The notes beneath the pieces were generated by a model. The model worked only from the letters and a program-made list of their open reading frames with translations, was not told the origin of the DNA and did not search any database. Position numbers and translations under genes: made by a program. Below, in pieces: positions 22,472-31,337 of a stretch of DNA of 64,000 nucleotides. The first letter of the stretch is position 1. Each line of letters opens with the position of its first letter. This stretch comes from Hymenobacter siberiensis (GTDB taxonomy: Bacteria; Bacteroidota; Bacteroidia; Cytophagales; Hymenobacteraceae): positions 682,001-746,000 of the forward strand of contig NZ_JAHLZZ010000001.1 of the NCBI RefSeq assembly GCF_018967845.1, read 5' to 3'.

Positions 22472-25400
22472 TTATTTGATTTTCTGGAAATATTCCCCCA
22501 CTTCGCGCTCATAATACGGCGTGAGGTTCGGGGGTGTACTACGTAGCAATTCGGTCTGGCGTTCCTTACTAACTCGGTATTTATCGAACGCCGGCGGGAA
22601 AACCGGGGGCTTGTACTGAGCCGCCTGCGCCTCCCGCTTGGTGTCCTGGTCGCGCTCGCGGGCCGATTTTTCCACTTCTAGCAAGCGGGTAAGAATCTGC
22701 TGCTGGCGCATCATCGTCTCCTCGGTGAGGCGCTTGTTCACGAGGTCGGTTTCGGTTTGCTCCATCATTTTTTTGAGGTCGCCGGTGCCGCCCGCACCCT
22801 GGTCGCCTTTGCCGTCCTTGCCGTTCGGGTTGTTCTGGCTGCCTTCTTTGCCATCCTTGCCCTGGCCCTGGCCCTGCGAGCCACCGGGCTTGCCGCCCTG
22901 CTGCAATTTGTCGAGCTGCTGCATGGCCTGGCGCAGCATCTGCTGCTGGCCGGCCAGCCGGGCCAACTCCTGCGACATTTCGCGGCCCGACTTGCCCGAT
23001 TTCGACAGCTGCTGAATCTGCTCATTGAGCTGCTGCTGCATCTTGCCCATGTTGCCAGGGCCGGGCTTGCTGCCTTGGCCCAGCCCTTTGCCTTTGCCCT
23101 TTTTCTTGCCGGGCTTGCCCTGGCCGTCTTTGGGCTGGCCTTTGCCGGCCTGGGCCTCCTGCTGCATCTGTTGCAGGGAGCTTTGCAGCATCAGGGCCAG
23201 GTTGTTCATGCTGGTCATGGCCTGCTGCTCGGTGGCGGTGGCGCGGCCCAAATCGCGCTGCTGAATGTGGGTGAGCGACTCGTCCATGCGGCCGTTCATC
23301 TCGCCCACCTCCCGCGTTACGAAGCTCTGAATCTTGGGCTCCTTCTTGGCCAGTGCATACAGCGAATCCTGAATGATTTTGGCATCGTCGCGCAGCTTAC
23401 GTTGGGTCTGGCCCAACTGCACGAAGCGCGGGTCGGACTGGTCAACTTTGCGAAATTCCTTCATCAGTCCTTCCTGGTCGAAGCTGAGGGTGAGTAGATT
23501 ATCAAGGATATCGCGCAGGTCTTCGATGTTCTGCTGGGCCTGGTCGCTCTCCTCCTCGCTCATCTGGTCGCGCATTTTCTGCGCCATCTTCTTCATGCGG
23601 GAGGCGGCGCTTTTCTGTTTGCCGGCTGCCTTTTTGTTTTGGTTTTTGCTCAGGCTCTGCTGGCTTTCCTGCATGTCCTGGTCGGTCTGCTCCTGGTCGG
23701 GCTTCTGCTCGTCCATGCCGTTCTGGTTGTCGAGCTCCTTGTCCATCTGCTTCAGGTCCTGCAGCTCCTTTTTCAGGTCTTCAAACTCCTTCTGGTTCTG
23801 GGCCTGCTCCTGTTTCAGCTGCTCCTGCTTGGCTTTTTGTTCCTGGTTCGAGAGCTTGTTATCGGGGTTTTCCTTGTCGTTCTGGTCGGTTTTTTCGGCC
23901 AGTTTTTCTTCCTGCTTGGCCAGCTCGTCGAGCTTGTTGGCGGTTTCTTCAGCCTTTTGCTCCAGCTGCAATTGCTTGAACATTTCGAGGGCGCGGTCAA
24001 GCTCCTTTTGCAGGGTATCTTCCTTTTTTTCGAGCTGTTGCAGTAGCTTCTGCATCTCGGCGTCGGGCTGCTTCTGCTCCTCCAGCAGCTTGCGTAGCTT
24101 CTCGTAGAGCTTCTTGGTTTCGGGATCGAGGAGGTCGTTCATCAGCTTTTTCAGCTCCTCAGCCTTCTTGGCCAGCTCCTCGCTTTTGGGGCTGGCCTGG
24201 TCCTGCTTCTGTTGCAGCTGCTCGAACATCTTCTGCATCTGCTCCATCTGCTGGTTCAGCTGGTTTTTCTGGTCCAGCATGTTTTCCAGCTGCTTGCGGT
24301 CCTGAAAGCTCAGGTCACGCTTGGTTTTCAGCTTGTCCTGGGTTTTGACCAGCTCGCGCTCCAGCTTCTCGCTTTGCTTGGCGGCCTGGCTCATCTGGCT
24401 GGCCACGGACTCGGCCTGCGCCTTCATCTCCTGGCGCAGCTCACGGCGGCTGGGCAGGCGGAACTCGGCCGGGCGGGTGCGGGTGGCTTTGGGGCCGTGC
24501 ACGCCGTCGTTGTCCCAGGCTTCCACAAAGTATTCGAGGCGGTCGCCGGGTTGCAGGTTCAGCGCGTTCAGGTTCCAGGTGTAGGCGTAGGTGCCGGCGC
24601 TCTCGCGGGGCAGGCCCAGCGGCGTAGCACCCTGGCGGCTGGGGGCCGAATTCGGCCCCTGTCCGGCGCGGCGTAACGCGTAGTGCAGCTCCAGGCGGGT
24701 CAGGCCGTAGTCGTCGCGCACGGTGCCGCCCAGCGCCAGGAAGCGCCGCGTCACGGTATCCGAAAAAGCTTCCAGCGTGAGCGAGGGCGGCAAGTCGGGC
24801 ACGGCCGTGAGCTGATAGGAAATGGGGTCGCGGTTGAGGCTGGCCGGGTTTTTCAGGCGCAGCAAATAGGGCTGCGAGCGCAGGATGCGCCGCGTGGCCG
24901 TGAAGGTGCCGTCGTCGCCGCTGGCAGCCAGGGTTTCGTCGGGGTTCTGGAAAACCAGCGCCAGCTCATCGGTAGCGGCGGTGGTAAATTCCCAACGCAC
25001 CGTGCTGCCCTCGGGCACCGTCAGGTTGCCGCCGTTCTCGATGGTTTCGGCCGCCTTGCCGGTGTAGGGCGGGTAGGTTATGCTGACTTTGAAGTCGCGC
25101 AGATTGGGCCGCTCCAGCACCGTGAGCTGGTATTCGGGCGAAGTAAACCCCGCCCCTTTCAGCTGAAAGCTCACGTCGCCCTGCGGCTGCTCGAAGGTGT
25201 AGCGGAACGCATCGCCGCGCCCGGCCACTTTGCTCAGCCGCCGCTCGCCACCATCCATCGCGATGCTGACCTCGGCCGGCAAAGCTGCCCCCGCCACGCC
25301 CACGTCCAGCGTAAAATCCTCGCCCCGAAACGCCGTCAGCTTCGCATTCTTAATCAAAAACTGAAACGGCGCGGGCGGCGAATAGGCGCGCTTGTAGTGC

Positions 25401-25987
25401 CAGATGCGCTCCGTGCCCTGCACCAGAAAACTGGGATAAAAGGCCAGCAGCGCCAGCAGCACTGCCGCCGGAATGGCCGCGTACTTCCACAGCGGCTTGC
25501 TCTGCTGCTGAATGTTGATGCCCTCGGCAAACGAATACTGGCCGAACTGCGCGGCGCGCTGCTCCAAGCTGGCGGCAATCAGGGCATTGTCGCGGGCCTG
25601 GCCCTGCAGCTGCAGGGCATTCACCAACCGGTCCTGCACTTCGGGAAAAAGCTCGCCTACGCGGCGGGCGGCCTGCTCGTCGCTCAGCAGCCGGCGCAGG
25701 TTGGTGAGGGCGGCCACCGGCGTCCAAATCCAGCGCACGAAGCTGTAGACCGTGAGGCCGATGAAGCCGAACAGCAGCCCGGCCCGCACCACCGTGGGCA
25801 GGTACAGGAAGTATTCGAGCCCGTTGAAGACCACGAAAAACGTGAGCAGCAGCCCACCGGCCACCAGCAATCCACGCACCAGCAGGTTCAGGTAAAACTT
25901 GCGCTTGAAGGCCTCCAGCTCCGTCCGTACCCGCGCCAGGGCGGGGTATTGGCCTGCCGCAGCGCCGCGCTCCATCAACATCGCCAT
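22472..25987 (-). CDS. DUF4175-type membrane protein with a long Gln/Lys-rich coiled coil
   Basis: A 1171-residue protein. Two N-terminal helices (about 36-55 and 66-86), a third near 170-188, then an Ig-like periplasmic part (about 200-510) with repeated Pro/Thr-rich strands (SITYPPYTGKAAETI). From about 520 to 1090 it is low-complexity coiled coil (QKDQASPKSEE..., KLDELAKQEEKLAEK...), followed by a Gly/Lys-rich stretch (GKPGKKKGKGKG) and a well-ordered end (PFDKYRVSKERQTELL-like). DUF4175 proteins are of unknown function. The ATG at 25987 is kept; the true start may be one of the next two in-frame ATGs. It heads the HATPase-ybeY group. Confidence 0.8.
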   Translation of the reverse strand: MAMLMERGAAAGQYPALARVRTELEAFKRKFYLNLLVRGLLVAGGLLLTFFVVFNGLEYFLYLPTVVRAGLLFGFIGLTVYSFVRWIWTPVAALTNLRRLLSDEQAARRVGELFPEVQDRLVNALQLQGQARDNALIAASLEQRAAQFGQYSFAEGINIQQQSKPLWKYAAIPAAVLLALLAFYPSFLVQGTERIWHYKRAYSPPAPFQFLIKNAKLTAFRGEDFTLDVGVAGAALPAEVSIAMDGGERRLSKVAGRGDAFRYTFEQPQGDVSFQLKGAGFTSPEYQLTVLERPNLRDFKVSITYPPYTGKAAETIENGGNLTVPEGSTVRWEFTTAATDELALVFQNPDETLAASGDDGTFTATRRILRSQPYLLRLKNPASLNRDPISYQLTAVPDLPPSLTLEAFSDTVTRRFLALGGTVRDDYGLTRLELHYALRRAGQGPNSAPSRQGATPLGLPRESAGTYAYTWNLNALNLQPGDRLEYFVEAWDNDGVHGPKATRTRPAEFRLPSRRELRQEMKAQAESVASQMSQAAKQSEKLERELVKTQDKLKTKRDLSFQDRKQLENMLDQKNQLNQQMEQMQKMFEQLQQKQDQASPKSEELAKKAEELKKLMNDLLDPETKKLYEKLRKLLEEQKQPDAEMQKLLQQLEKKEDTLQKELDRALEMFKQLQLEQKAEETANKLDELAKQEEKLAEKTDQNDKENPDNKLSNQEQKAKQEQLKQEQAQNQKEFEDLKKELQDLKQMDKELDNQNGMDEQKPDQEQTDQDMQESQQSLSKNQNKKAAGKQKSAASRMKKMAQKMRDQMSEEESDQAQQNIEDLRDILDNLLTLSFDQEGLMKEFRKVDQSDPRFVQLGQTQRKLRDDAKIIQDSLYALAKKEPKIQSFVTREVGEMNGRMDESLTHIQQRDLGRATATEQQAMTSMNNLALMLQSSLQQMQQEAQAGKGQPKDGQGKPGKKKGKGKGLGQGSKPGPGNMGKMQQQLNEQIQQLSKSGKSGREMSQELARLAGQQQMLRQAMQQLDKLQQGGKPGGSQGQGQGKDGKEGSQNNPNGKDGKGDQGAGGTGDLKKMMEQTETDLVNKRLTEETMMRQQQILTRLLEVEKSARERDQDTKREAQAAQYKPPVFPPAFDKYRVSKERQTELLRSTPPNLTPYYEREVGEYFQKIK

Positions 25988-26044
25988 AAATCAGGTCTTA
26001 GTCGGGAAAGATACATCTGAAACGGGGCGCTTGGTTCGTTTTTG

Positions 26045-26146
26045 GTGAGGTGTGAAATGGTGAGGTGGTGAGGTTGATGTTCTAAATGCGCCATTTGCGC
26101 CGTCGAAACATCAAACTCACCATCTCATCACCATTTCACACCTCAC
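26045..26146. repeat. Family B inverted repeat
   Basis: GTGAGGTGTGAAATGGTGA on the left pairs with TCACCATTTCACACCTCAC on the right; the loop contains ATGCGCCATTTGCGC. The right arm contains the xth stop codon (TGA, 26143-26145), so the repeat supplies the end of the gene. Confidence 0.9.
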
Positions 26147-26913
26147 TGTACTTCCACCCACACCGGGCAGTGGTCCGAATGCACCACGTCGGGCAACAGA
26201 CCCGCGCCGGTCAGGCGGGGTTGCAAAGCTGCGTCGGCCAGCCAATGGTCGAGGCGCCAGCCTACGTTGCGGCCGCGCGAGCCGGCCCGGTAGCTCCACC
26301 AGGAGTAGTGCCCCACGGCCTCGCCGTGGTGGTGGCGGAAGGTATCGACCAGCCCATCGGCCAGAAAATCCTTAAACCACTGCCGCTCCTCGGGCGTGTA
26401 GCCGGGGCTGTTCTGGTTGGCCTTGGGATTGTGCAGGTCGATGGCCGTCTGGCAGCAGTTGAAATCGCCGCCGATGAGCAATGGTGGCGTGCTGCCATCG
26501 GCTCGTAGCTTGGCCACATAATTGCGAAAAAAGTGCAGCCATTCCACCTTGAAGGCCTGCCGCTCCGGTCCGCTGGTACCCGAGGGCATGTAGGTGTTCA
26601 GCACCGATACCTGCTCGAAATCGAGCCGCAATACGCGGCCCTCATCGTCATAACAGCTCTGCCCGCAGCCATGAATGACGGCCTTAGGCTCCATTTTCGA
26701 GAACGTGGCTACGCCGCTGTAGCCCGGCTTCTGGGCCGGGTGCAGGTAGGCGTGGTAGCCCAGCTTTTCAAAGCCGGAAACATCCATAGCCTCGCGGCTG
26801 GCCTTTATTTCCTGGAGGCACAGTACGTCGGGCGCAGCTTCGGCCACCCAGTCCAGCAGGCCTTTGCTGAGGGCTGAGCGCAGGCCATTGACGTTGTAGG
26901 AAACGATTTTCAT
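26143..26913 (-). CDS. xth: Exodeoxyribonuclease III
   Basis: Base-excision-repair nuclease (AP endonuclease and 3'-5' exonuclease). 256 residues with all active-site blocks: NVNGLRSAL (7-15), LQEIKA (about 33-38), NTYMPSG (about 106), GGDFNCC (about 147-153) and SDHCPVWVEV at the C-terminus. The stop TGA lies inside the arm of a family B repeat, so the true ancestral C-terminus may have been altered, but the catalytic SDHCPV is complete. Confidence 0.95.
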   Translation of the reverse strand: MKIVSYNVNGLRSALSKGLLDWVAEAAPDVLCLQEIKASREAMDVSGFEKLGYHAYLHPAQKPGYSGVATFSKMEPKAVIHGCGQSCYDDEGRVLRLDFEQVSVLNTYMPSGTSGPERQAFKVEWLHFFRNYVAKLRADGSTPPLLIGGDFNCCQTAIDLHNPKANQNSPGYTPEERQWFKDFLADGLVDTFRHHHGEAVGHYSWWSYRAGSRGRNVGWRLDHWLADAALQPRLTGAGLLPDVVHSDHCPVWVEVQ

Positions 26914-26964
26914 TCAATTGTATGGGATTAACACAGCACGACGTTCAACTGGCTCAAGAACTAA

Positions 26965-27357
26965 TTACAAGTCATCGCCCGGGTCCAGCGCGAAATACTC
27001 CAGTGCGTGCCACTTCAGCATGCGCTCCTGCTCCTTCAGGTTGGCGAAGGGCACGGGGCGTAGCAGCTTGTAGTGGGGCCAGCCGTCGGCGTCTACGTGC
27101 GTTTGCTCGTAGTGGCCGCTGAGGCTGAAGAGGCGGCATGTAGCGATGTGCATCAGGTCCTGCTTTTCCTCCTTGGTGAAGGTGGCGATGCCCTGGTTCA
27201 GCTCCTGAATGCCGATGAGCAGCAGCAGGGCATTGAGGTCGGGGCGCTTGTCGAAGCGAGCTTCCATTTCCACCATCAGGGTTTCCCAGCGGGCCTCAAA
27301 ATCGGCTTCGGCCTCGGGGTGCTCGGCGGGAGCAGCGTGGTTCAGGTCGTCGCTCAT
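26965..27357 (-). CDS. Hypothetical protein coupled to an AhpD-like gene
   Basis: A 130-residue soluble, acidic protein with an Ala/Glu-rich N-terminus and a helical core (ALLLLIGIQELNQGIATFTKEEKQDL about 45-70). No family recognised. Its ATG overlaps the stop of the upstream AhpD-like gene by 4 bp (ATGA), so the two are translationally coupled and probably act together. ATG at 27357 is used because longer readings run into the neighbour. Confidence 0.75.
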   Translation of the reverse strand: MSDDLNHAAPAEHPEAEADFEARWETLMVEMEARFDKRPDLNALLLLIGIQELNQGIATFTKEEKQDLMHIATCRLFSLSGHYEQTHVDADGWPHYKLLRPVPFANLKEQERMLKWHALEYFALDPGDDL

Positions 27358-27767
27358 ACGGTAGGCTGGCCGTCGTGGGCGGCTTTGTGGGCGGCGAGGG
27401 CTTCGCCATCGTGCGCACCGACACCCGCTTCCGATTTCAGAATTTCCCAGTACTCCACCGCGCGGCGGAAGTGCGGAATCACGATGCTGCCGCCGATGAT
27501 GTTGGCGATGGCGAATATCTCGTAAATCTCTTCGTCGGTGAGCTTCTCCTCGAAGCATTTGCCCACGTGGTACTTGATGCAATCATCGCAGCGCAGCACC
27601 ATGGAGCAGGCCAGGCCCAGCATTTCCTTGGTTTTCACGTCGAGCGCGCCAGCCGCGTAAGTGTTGGTGTCGAGGTTGAAAAACCGCTTGATGACCTTGT
27701 TATCGGCCGCCAGGATGGTGGCATTCATCCGCTGGCGGTACTCGTTGAATTCGGTTACTTGGGACAT
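27354..27767 (-). CDS. Carboxymuconolactone decarboxylase (AhpD-like) family protein
   Basis: A 137-residue all-helical protein of the CMD/AhpD superfamily. The redox CxxC appears in RCDDCIKYHVGKC (about 60-72), with the histidine two residues beyond, as in AhpD peroxide-defence proteins. The second conserved block is EIYEIFAIANIIGGSIVIPH. A disulfide-reductase or peroxidase-support role is likely, but no peroxiredoxin is adjacent. Coupled to the next gene. Confidence 0.88.
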   Translation of the reverse strand: MSQVTEFNEYRQRMNATILAADNKVIKRFFNLDTNTYAAGALDVKTKEMLGLACSMVLRCDDCIKYHVGKCFEEKLTDEEIYEIFAIANIIGGSIVIPHFRRAVEYWEILKSEAGVGAHDGEALAAHKAAHDGQPTV

Positions 27768-27796
27768 TTTAGTTGGATATTCTGAGAAAAAAGAAC

Positions 27797-27907
27797 GGTC
27801 ATGCAGAACGTAGCGCAGCGGAGTGAAGCATCTTGCCCGCCACCACTAATTCCTGTCGATTGGATTACTGCCTGCGGGCAAGATGCTTCGCTACGCTCTG
27901 CATGACG
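27797..27907. repeat. Family A inverted repeat
   Basis: GGTCATGCAGAACGTAGCGCA on the left and GCTACGCTCTGCATGACGGG on the right; the left arm carries an 8-bp insertion (AGCGGAGT). The loop holds CACTAATT and GGATTACTG. It lies between the AhpD-like gene (minus) and comF (plus), a divergent gap. Confidence 0.85.
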
Positions 27908-27988
27908 GGCTTATAGTGAATGACGTCGTACTATCGGCTACATTGCTTCTCCAAAATTACTTCCAAACCCTTCCCCCACTCTACCACC

Positions 27989-28690
27989 ATGCTCCGCACC
28001 CTGTGGCAGGACTTCGTCGGCCTCATCTACCCGCGCCTGTGCCTGGCCTGCCGCGAGCCCCTCGTGACCGGCGAAAACCATCTCTGCACCGGCTGCCGGG
28101 CCGAGCTGCCCTATACCGACTACCACCTGCTGCCGCCCGACCAGAACCCATTGGGCCGCCGCTTCTGGGGCAAGCTGCCCATCCGCCACGCTCTGAGCTA
28201 CCTGCGCTTTGTGCGCCACGGCCGGGTGCAGCACCTGTTGCACGAGCTTAAGTACCAGGGCCAGCGCGACGTGGGCACCGCTCTGGGCCAACTCTACGGG
28301 GCCGAGCTGCTCGCGGCGGGCCTGGCCACCGATTTCGACCTCATTATTCCCGTGCCGCTGCATCCGCGCAAGCTGGCCAAGCGCGGCTACAACCAGGCTG
28401 CTGCCTTCGCCACCGGCCTGGCCGAGGGCCTGAAAGTGCCGGCTGCCAACACCGCCCTGCGCCGCAATACCAACACCAAAACGCAAACCAAAAAGAACCG
28501 CGCCCAACGCTGGGCAAACGTGGCCACGGTGTTTGAAGTCGAGAATCCAGCGTCGATTATCGGCCGCCGCATCCTCATCGTTGATGATGTGCTTACCACG
28601 GGCGCTACCCTCGAAGCCTGCGGCGCGGTGCTGCTGGCTGCCGGCGCGGCCGAAGTCAGCATCGCGGCCATTGCCTGTGCGGACCGCTAA
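27989..28690 (+). CDS. comF: ComF family phosphoribosyltransferase-like protein
   Basis: A 233-residue cytosolic protein of the ComFC type. The N-terminal zinc finger CLACREPL...HLCTGC (about 17-35) precedes a phosphoribosyltransferase fold with IPVPLHPRKLAKRGYNQA (about 117-134) and the PRPP loop IVDDVLTTGAT (about 198-208). Members take part in DNA uptake and single-strand DNA processing in competent bacteria; whether this organism is competent is unknown. ATG at 27989 is used. It converges on gldJ. Confidence 0.9.
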   Translation: MLRTLWQDFVGLIYPRLCLACREPLVTGENHLCTGCRAELPYTDYHLLPPDQNPLGRRFWGKLPIRHALSYLRFVRHGRVQHLLHELKYQGQRDVGTALGQLYGAELLAAGLATDFDLIIPVPLHPRKLAKRGYNQAAAFATGLAEGLKVPAANTALRRNTNTKTQTKKNRAQRWANVATVFEVENPASIIGRRILIVDDVLTTGATLEACGAVLLAAGAAEVSIAAIACADR

Positions 28691-28855
28691 GACCACGGAT
28701 TAGTACAGATTTTAGCGGATTTCACGGATTTTGTGGACGGCGGTAGTAGGCTGTTTTACTGATATTTAGGCAACAAAAAAGGCTTGCCAGATGGCAAGCC
28801 TTTTTTGTTCGGGCGACGTTCACAAAATCCGTGAAATCTGCTAAAATCCGTGGTC
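28691..28855. repeat. Family D inverted repeat enclosing a terminator, filling the gap exactly
   Basis: GACCACGGATTAGTACAG and its near-complement (ATCCGTGGTC at the right end) also share GATTTCACGGATTTTGTG / CACAAAATCCGTGAAATC. The left arm begins at the base after the comF TAA and the right arm ends at the base before the gldJ stop. A terminator is in the loop. A single arm of the family occurs at 41491-41533. Confidence 0.92.
28772..28809. terminator. Bidirectional terminator between comF and gldJ
   Basis: AACAAAAAAGGCTTGCC and GGCAAGCCTTTTTTGTT form a 17-bp stem with a 4-nt loop and A/T tracts on both sides. It serves both converging genes. Confidence 0.9.
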
Positions 28856-30124
28856 TTACTTGTTGCTGCCGGCGTTAATCATGGCGCAACGGAAACCGAT
28901 GGTAGCCGTGGCCGAATCCTCGGCCATGAAGCGGCGCGTACCGGGCGAGAGCCAGTAGGCCACATCGCGCCACGAACCGCCTTTGTACACGCGCACATGG
29001 TCGTCAATCAGCGACTGATAGCCTTTCTTGTCGTACTTGTCGGCCGGGTCACCCACGCCGTTGCGGCGGAAGGGGTTCAGGTCTTCCACGTCCTGGAACG
29101 AGAGGGGGCGGTACACGTCCTGCACCCACTCGTTCACGTTGCCGGCCATGTTGTAGAGGCCGTAGTCGTTGGGCGGGTAGGCGTACACCTGCTCGGTAAT
29201 CATGGCGCCGTCGTTCAGGCTACCGGCGATGCCGGCGTAGTCACCCCGGCCCCGCTTGAAGTTAGCCAGAAACTGGCCCTGCTTGCGGCCGTAGGCATTG
29301 CGGGTCGATTTGCCATCCCAGGGGTAAATGCGCTTCTCCTCCTGGTTCTCGTTGCCCACTTCCTGGGTGCCGATGAGGGCCTGAGCGGCGTACTCCCACT
29401 CGGCCTCGGTGGGGAGGCGGTAGTTGGGCAGCGTGTTGCCTTTTTCGATGGAAGCTCCACCTTTGCCGTCGCTCAGCGCACCAGCGGCACTGGCAGTGCC
29501 TTCGGCACCGGCAGCAGCACCTTTGTCTTTTTTCTTTCCAAACAGACCGCCTTTGCCCGATTTGCTGTCGCCACCGGAGGCCAGACGCTCGTTCACCTTG
29601 GCGGTACGCCAGGTGCAGTAGTCATCGGCCTGTAGCCAGCTCACGCCCACCACGGGGAAGAAGCGGAAGCCGGGGTAACGCAGGTAGTAGGTCACGTAGG
29701 GGTCGTTGAACGACAGGTCGCGCGCCCAAACGGTGGTATCGGGCAGGGCCGACTTATAGAACTCTTCCGCTGAGTCGGTGCGGATGAAGTGCAGGTATTC
29801 GAGCCAGTGAATGTTGGCTACTTCGGCTTCGTCCATGTAGAATGAGGCGATGGTCACCGTGCGCTCGATGTTGTCGTGCGACATGGTTACGTCTTCCTCC
29901 CCCGAACCCAGTACCGTGCGGCCGCCTTCGATAAACACGAGGCCGGGGCCTTCGGGAATTTTCTTGAAATTGGCAACTGCCATGCCCTTCTCCGTATTGT
30001 ATTCGATACCCGTCGTAGAGGAATATTTACCGGGGTTTGTGGCTGAGGCCGGACCCTTCTTGCTACAGCCGGCGAGGGCTACTGCGCCCACCAAGACTAA
30101 GCGTAGATAATTATTTAATTTCAT
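28856..30124 (-). CDS. gldJ: Gliding/T9SS lipoprotein GldJ-like (formylglycine-generating-enzyme fold)
   Basis: A 422-residue outer-membrane lipoprotein (lipobox ALAGC at about 20). The rest is an FGE-sulfatase fold: GPGLVFIEGG (about 59-68), SFYMDEAEVAN (about 93), PVVGVSWLQADDYCTWR (about 157), YRLPTEAEWEYAA (about 246) and CTerm GSWRDVAYWLSPGTRRF...GFRCA. GldJ is essential for gliding and type IX secretion in Flavobacteriia; GldK is a close alternative. An insertion rich in Lys/Gly/Ala (about 186-228, GKKKDKGAAAGAEG) is unusual. A porP/sprF gene is next door. Confidence 0.8.
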   Translation of the reverse strand: MKLNNYLRLVLVGAVALAGCSKKGPASATNPGKYSSTTGIEYNTEKGMAVANFKKIPEGPGLVFIEGGRTVLGSGEEDVTMSHDNIERTVTIASFYMDEAEVANIHWLEYLHFIRTDSAEEFYKSALPDTTVWARDLSFNDPYVTYYLRYPGFRFFPVVGVSWLQADDYCTWRTAKVNERLASGGDSKSGKGGLFGKKKDKGAAAGAEGTASAAGALSDGKGGASIEKGNTLPNYRLPTEAEWEYAAQALIGTQEVGNENQEEKRIYPWDGKSTRNAYGRKQGQFLANFKRGRGDYAGIAGSLNDGAMITEQVYAYPPNDYGLYNMAGNVNEWVQDVYRPLSFQDVEDLNPFRRNGVGDPADKYDKKGYQSLIDDHVRVYKGGSWRDVAYWLSPGTRRFMAEDSATATIGFRCAMINAGSNK

Positions 30125-30193
30125 AACAAAGTTAAAATCCGTATGGGTGAGGAGGGGTTAGCAAGCGCAATTAGGACGCAATAATACAAAATA

Positions 30194-31258
30194 TTAAAAT
30201 ACCGGGCAAGGGGCCGCCGGGTAAACACTCCTTTTTAGGCGACGATGGGCATTTTCCAATCGGTCAAACGCCCGCAGCGCCAGCGTCACCTCATGGGCAC
30301 CGCCCAAATCGGCACTTAGGCGGCTCAGGCCCACGTCGTAGCTGTAGCCCAGGCGCAGGCCACCGGCCTGAATGCCCGCCACTACGGCCAGTACGTGTTG
30401 GGGGCTAACGCTACCGGGTAGCGAAATATTGCGATACACCGCGCCGAGTGTCACGGGTGAGGCCGTGAGGTACACGCCGGTCTCGATGCGCTGCGAGCCG
30501 CCCTGGCGCGTGTAGGCCGCCACCGGCGTGTAGCTGACCTCGCGGGTGGCCACTCCCGCCCCGGGCTTGATAACGAATAACTTATAGCCGCCGGAGATGC
30601 TCAGCGAGAGCGGTAGCTGGCTTTGCTGGCGAAAGCCCAGGCTGGGCTGGTTGAGGTGCTGCCCGGCCAGGCTGAGCCAGCCCTGCTCGGAATAAACCAC
30701 CACGCCGGTGCCCACGCTGAAATAGTTGACGGGCGCAAAGTCCAGGGCTTCGGCCGAGGGGCCGCCCACGCTGCCGTCTTCCCGAATCTGGTCGCCGAAC
30801 ACGAAATTGTCATATCCCACGCGCTGCCGGCCGTAGCTGGCGCGCAGGCCGCCGCTCAGGGCAATGGTTTTGGTGAGGCGGGTGTGGTAGGCGTAGAGGC
30901 CGCCGATTTCGAGGCGGGTGTAGCCCACCGCGCCGGTGCGGTCCTGGTTGAGGAGCAGGCCGAGGGCGTGGTGCTGCCCGGGCGAGTTGGTGCGCAGGTC
31001 GGCCGCGAGCTGGGTGCTCACGAAGGAGCCCGCCAGGCTGGGAAACTGGTTACGGTAGCTCAGCGTGACGCTGTAATCATCGACCAGGCCTGTGAAAGCC
31101 GGGTTGGTGTGCAGCCGGGTGGCAAAGGGCTGTGAAAAAAAGACATCCTGCGCGTGGGCGCCACTGGTGGCACCCGCAGCCAGCAGCCCGGCCAGCAATG
31201 CGGGGCGTATCAGCTTGCTAAACAACAGGTAAGGAGGCTCTGGCATACGAAACGGCAT
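30194..31258 (-). CDS. Type IX secretion system outer-membrane protein PorP/SprF family
   Basis: A 354-residue beta-barrel with a signal peptide ending at AHAQ (about 36). The opening QDVFFSQPFATRLHTNPAFTG is the family hallmark, and repeated amphipathic strands follow (YSVTLSYRNQFP, HHALGLLLNQDRTG). PorP/SprF proteins bind the C-terminal domains of T9SS cargo or the PorE/OmpA peptidoglycan protein. gldJ is downstream and the OmpA protein upstream, a typical T9SS neighbourhood. ATG at 31258 or 31246; both give a signal peptide. Confidence 0.9.
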   Translation of the reverse strand: MPFRMPEPPYLLFSKLIRPALLAGLLAAGATSGAHAQDVFFSQPFATRLHTNPAFTGLVDDYSVTLSYRNQFPSLAGSFVSTQLAADLRTNSPGQHHALGLLLNQDRTGAVGYTRLEIGGLYAYHTRLTKTIALSGGLRASYGRQRVGYDNFVFGDQIREDGSVGGPSAEALDFAPVNYFSVGTGVVVYSEQGWLSLAGQHLNQPSLGFRQQSQLPLSLSISGGYKLFVIKPGAGVATREVSYTPVAAYTRQGGSQRIETGVYLTASPVTLGAVYRNISLPGSVSPQHVLAVVAGIQAGGLRLGYSYDVGLSRLSADLGGAHEVTLALRAFDRLENAHRRLKRSVYPAAPCPVF

Positions 31259-31337
31259 AACGCCAGGCTGGCGCGAATTAGTGCACCGACCTGGCGAAGA
31301 TACGTCCCGGCCCCGCGAAGGCCGGAATGGCAGGAGC

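Noticed and set aside
24683..26020. Plus-strand open frame opposite the DUF4175 gene
   Set aside because: Shadow frame without recognisable motifs.
30126..30133. TAACTTTG as the certain promoter of gldJ
   Set aside because: It lies only 2 bp before the start codon; kept as an observation, not annotated as a promoter.
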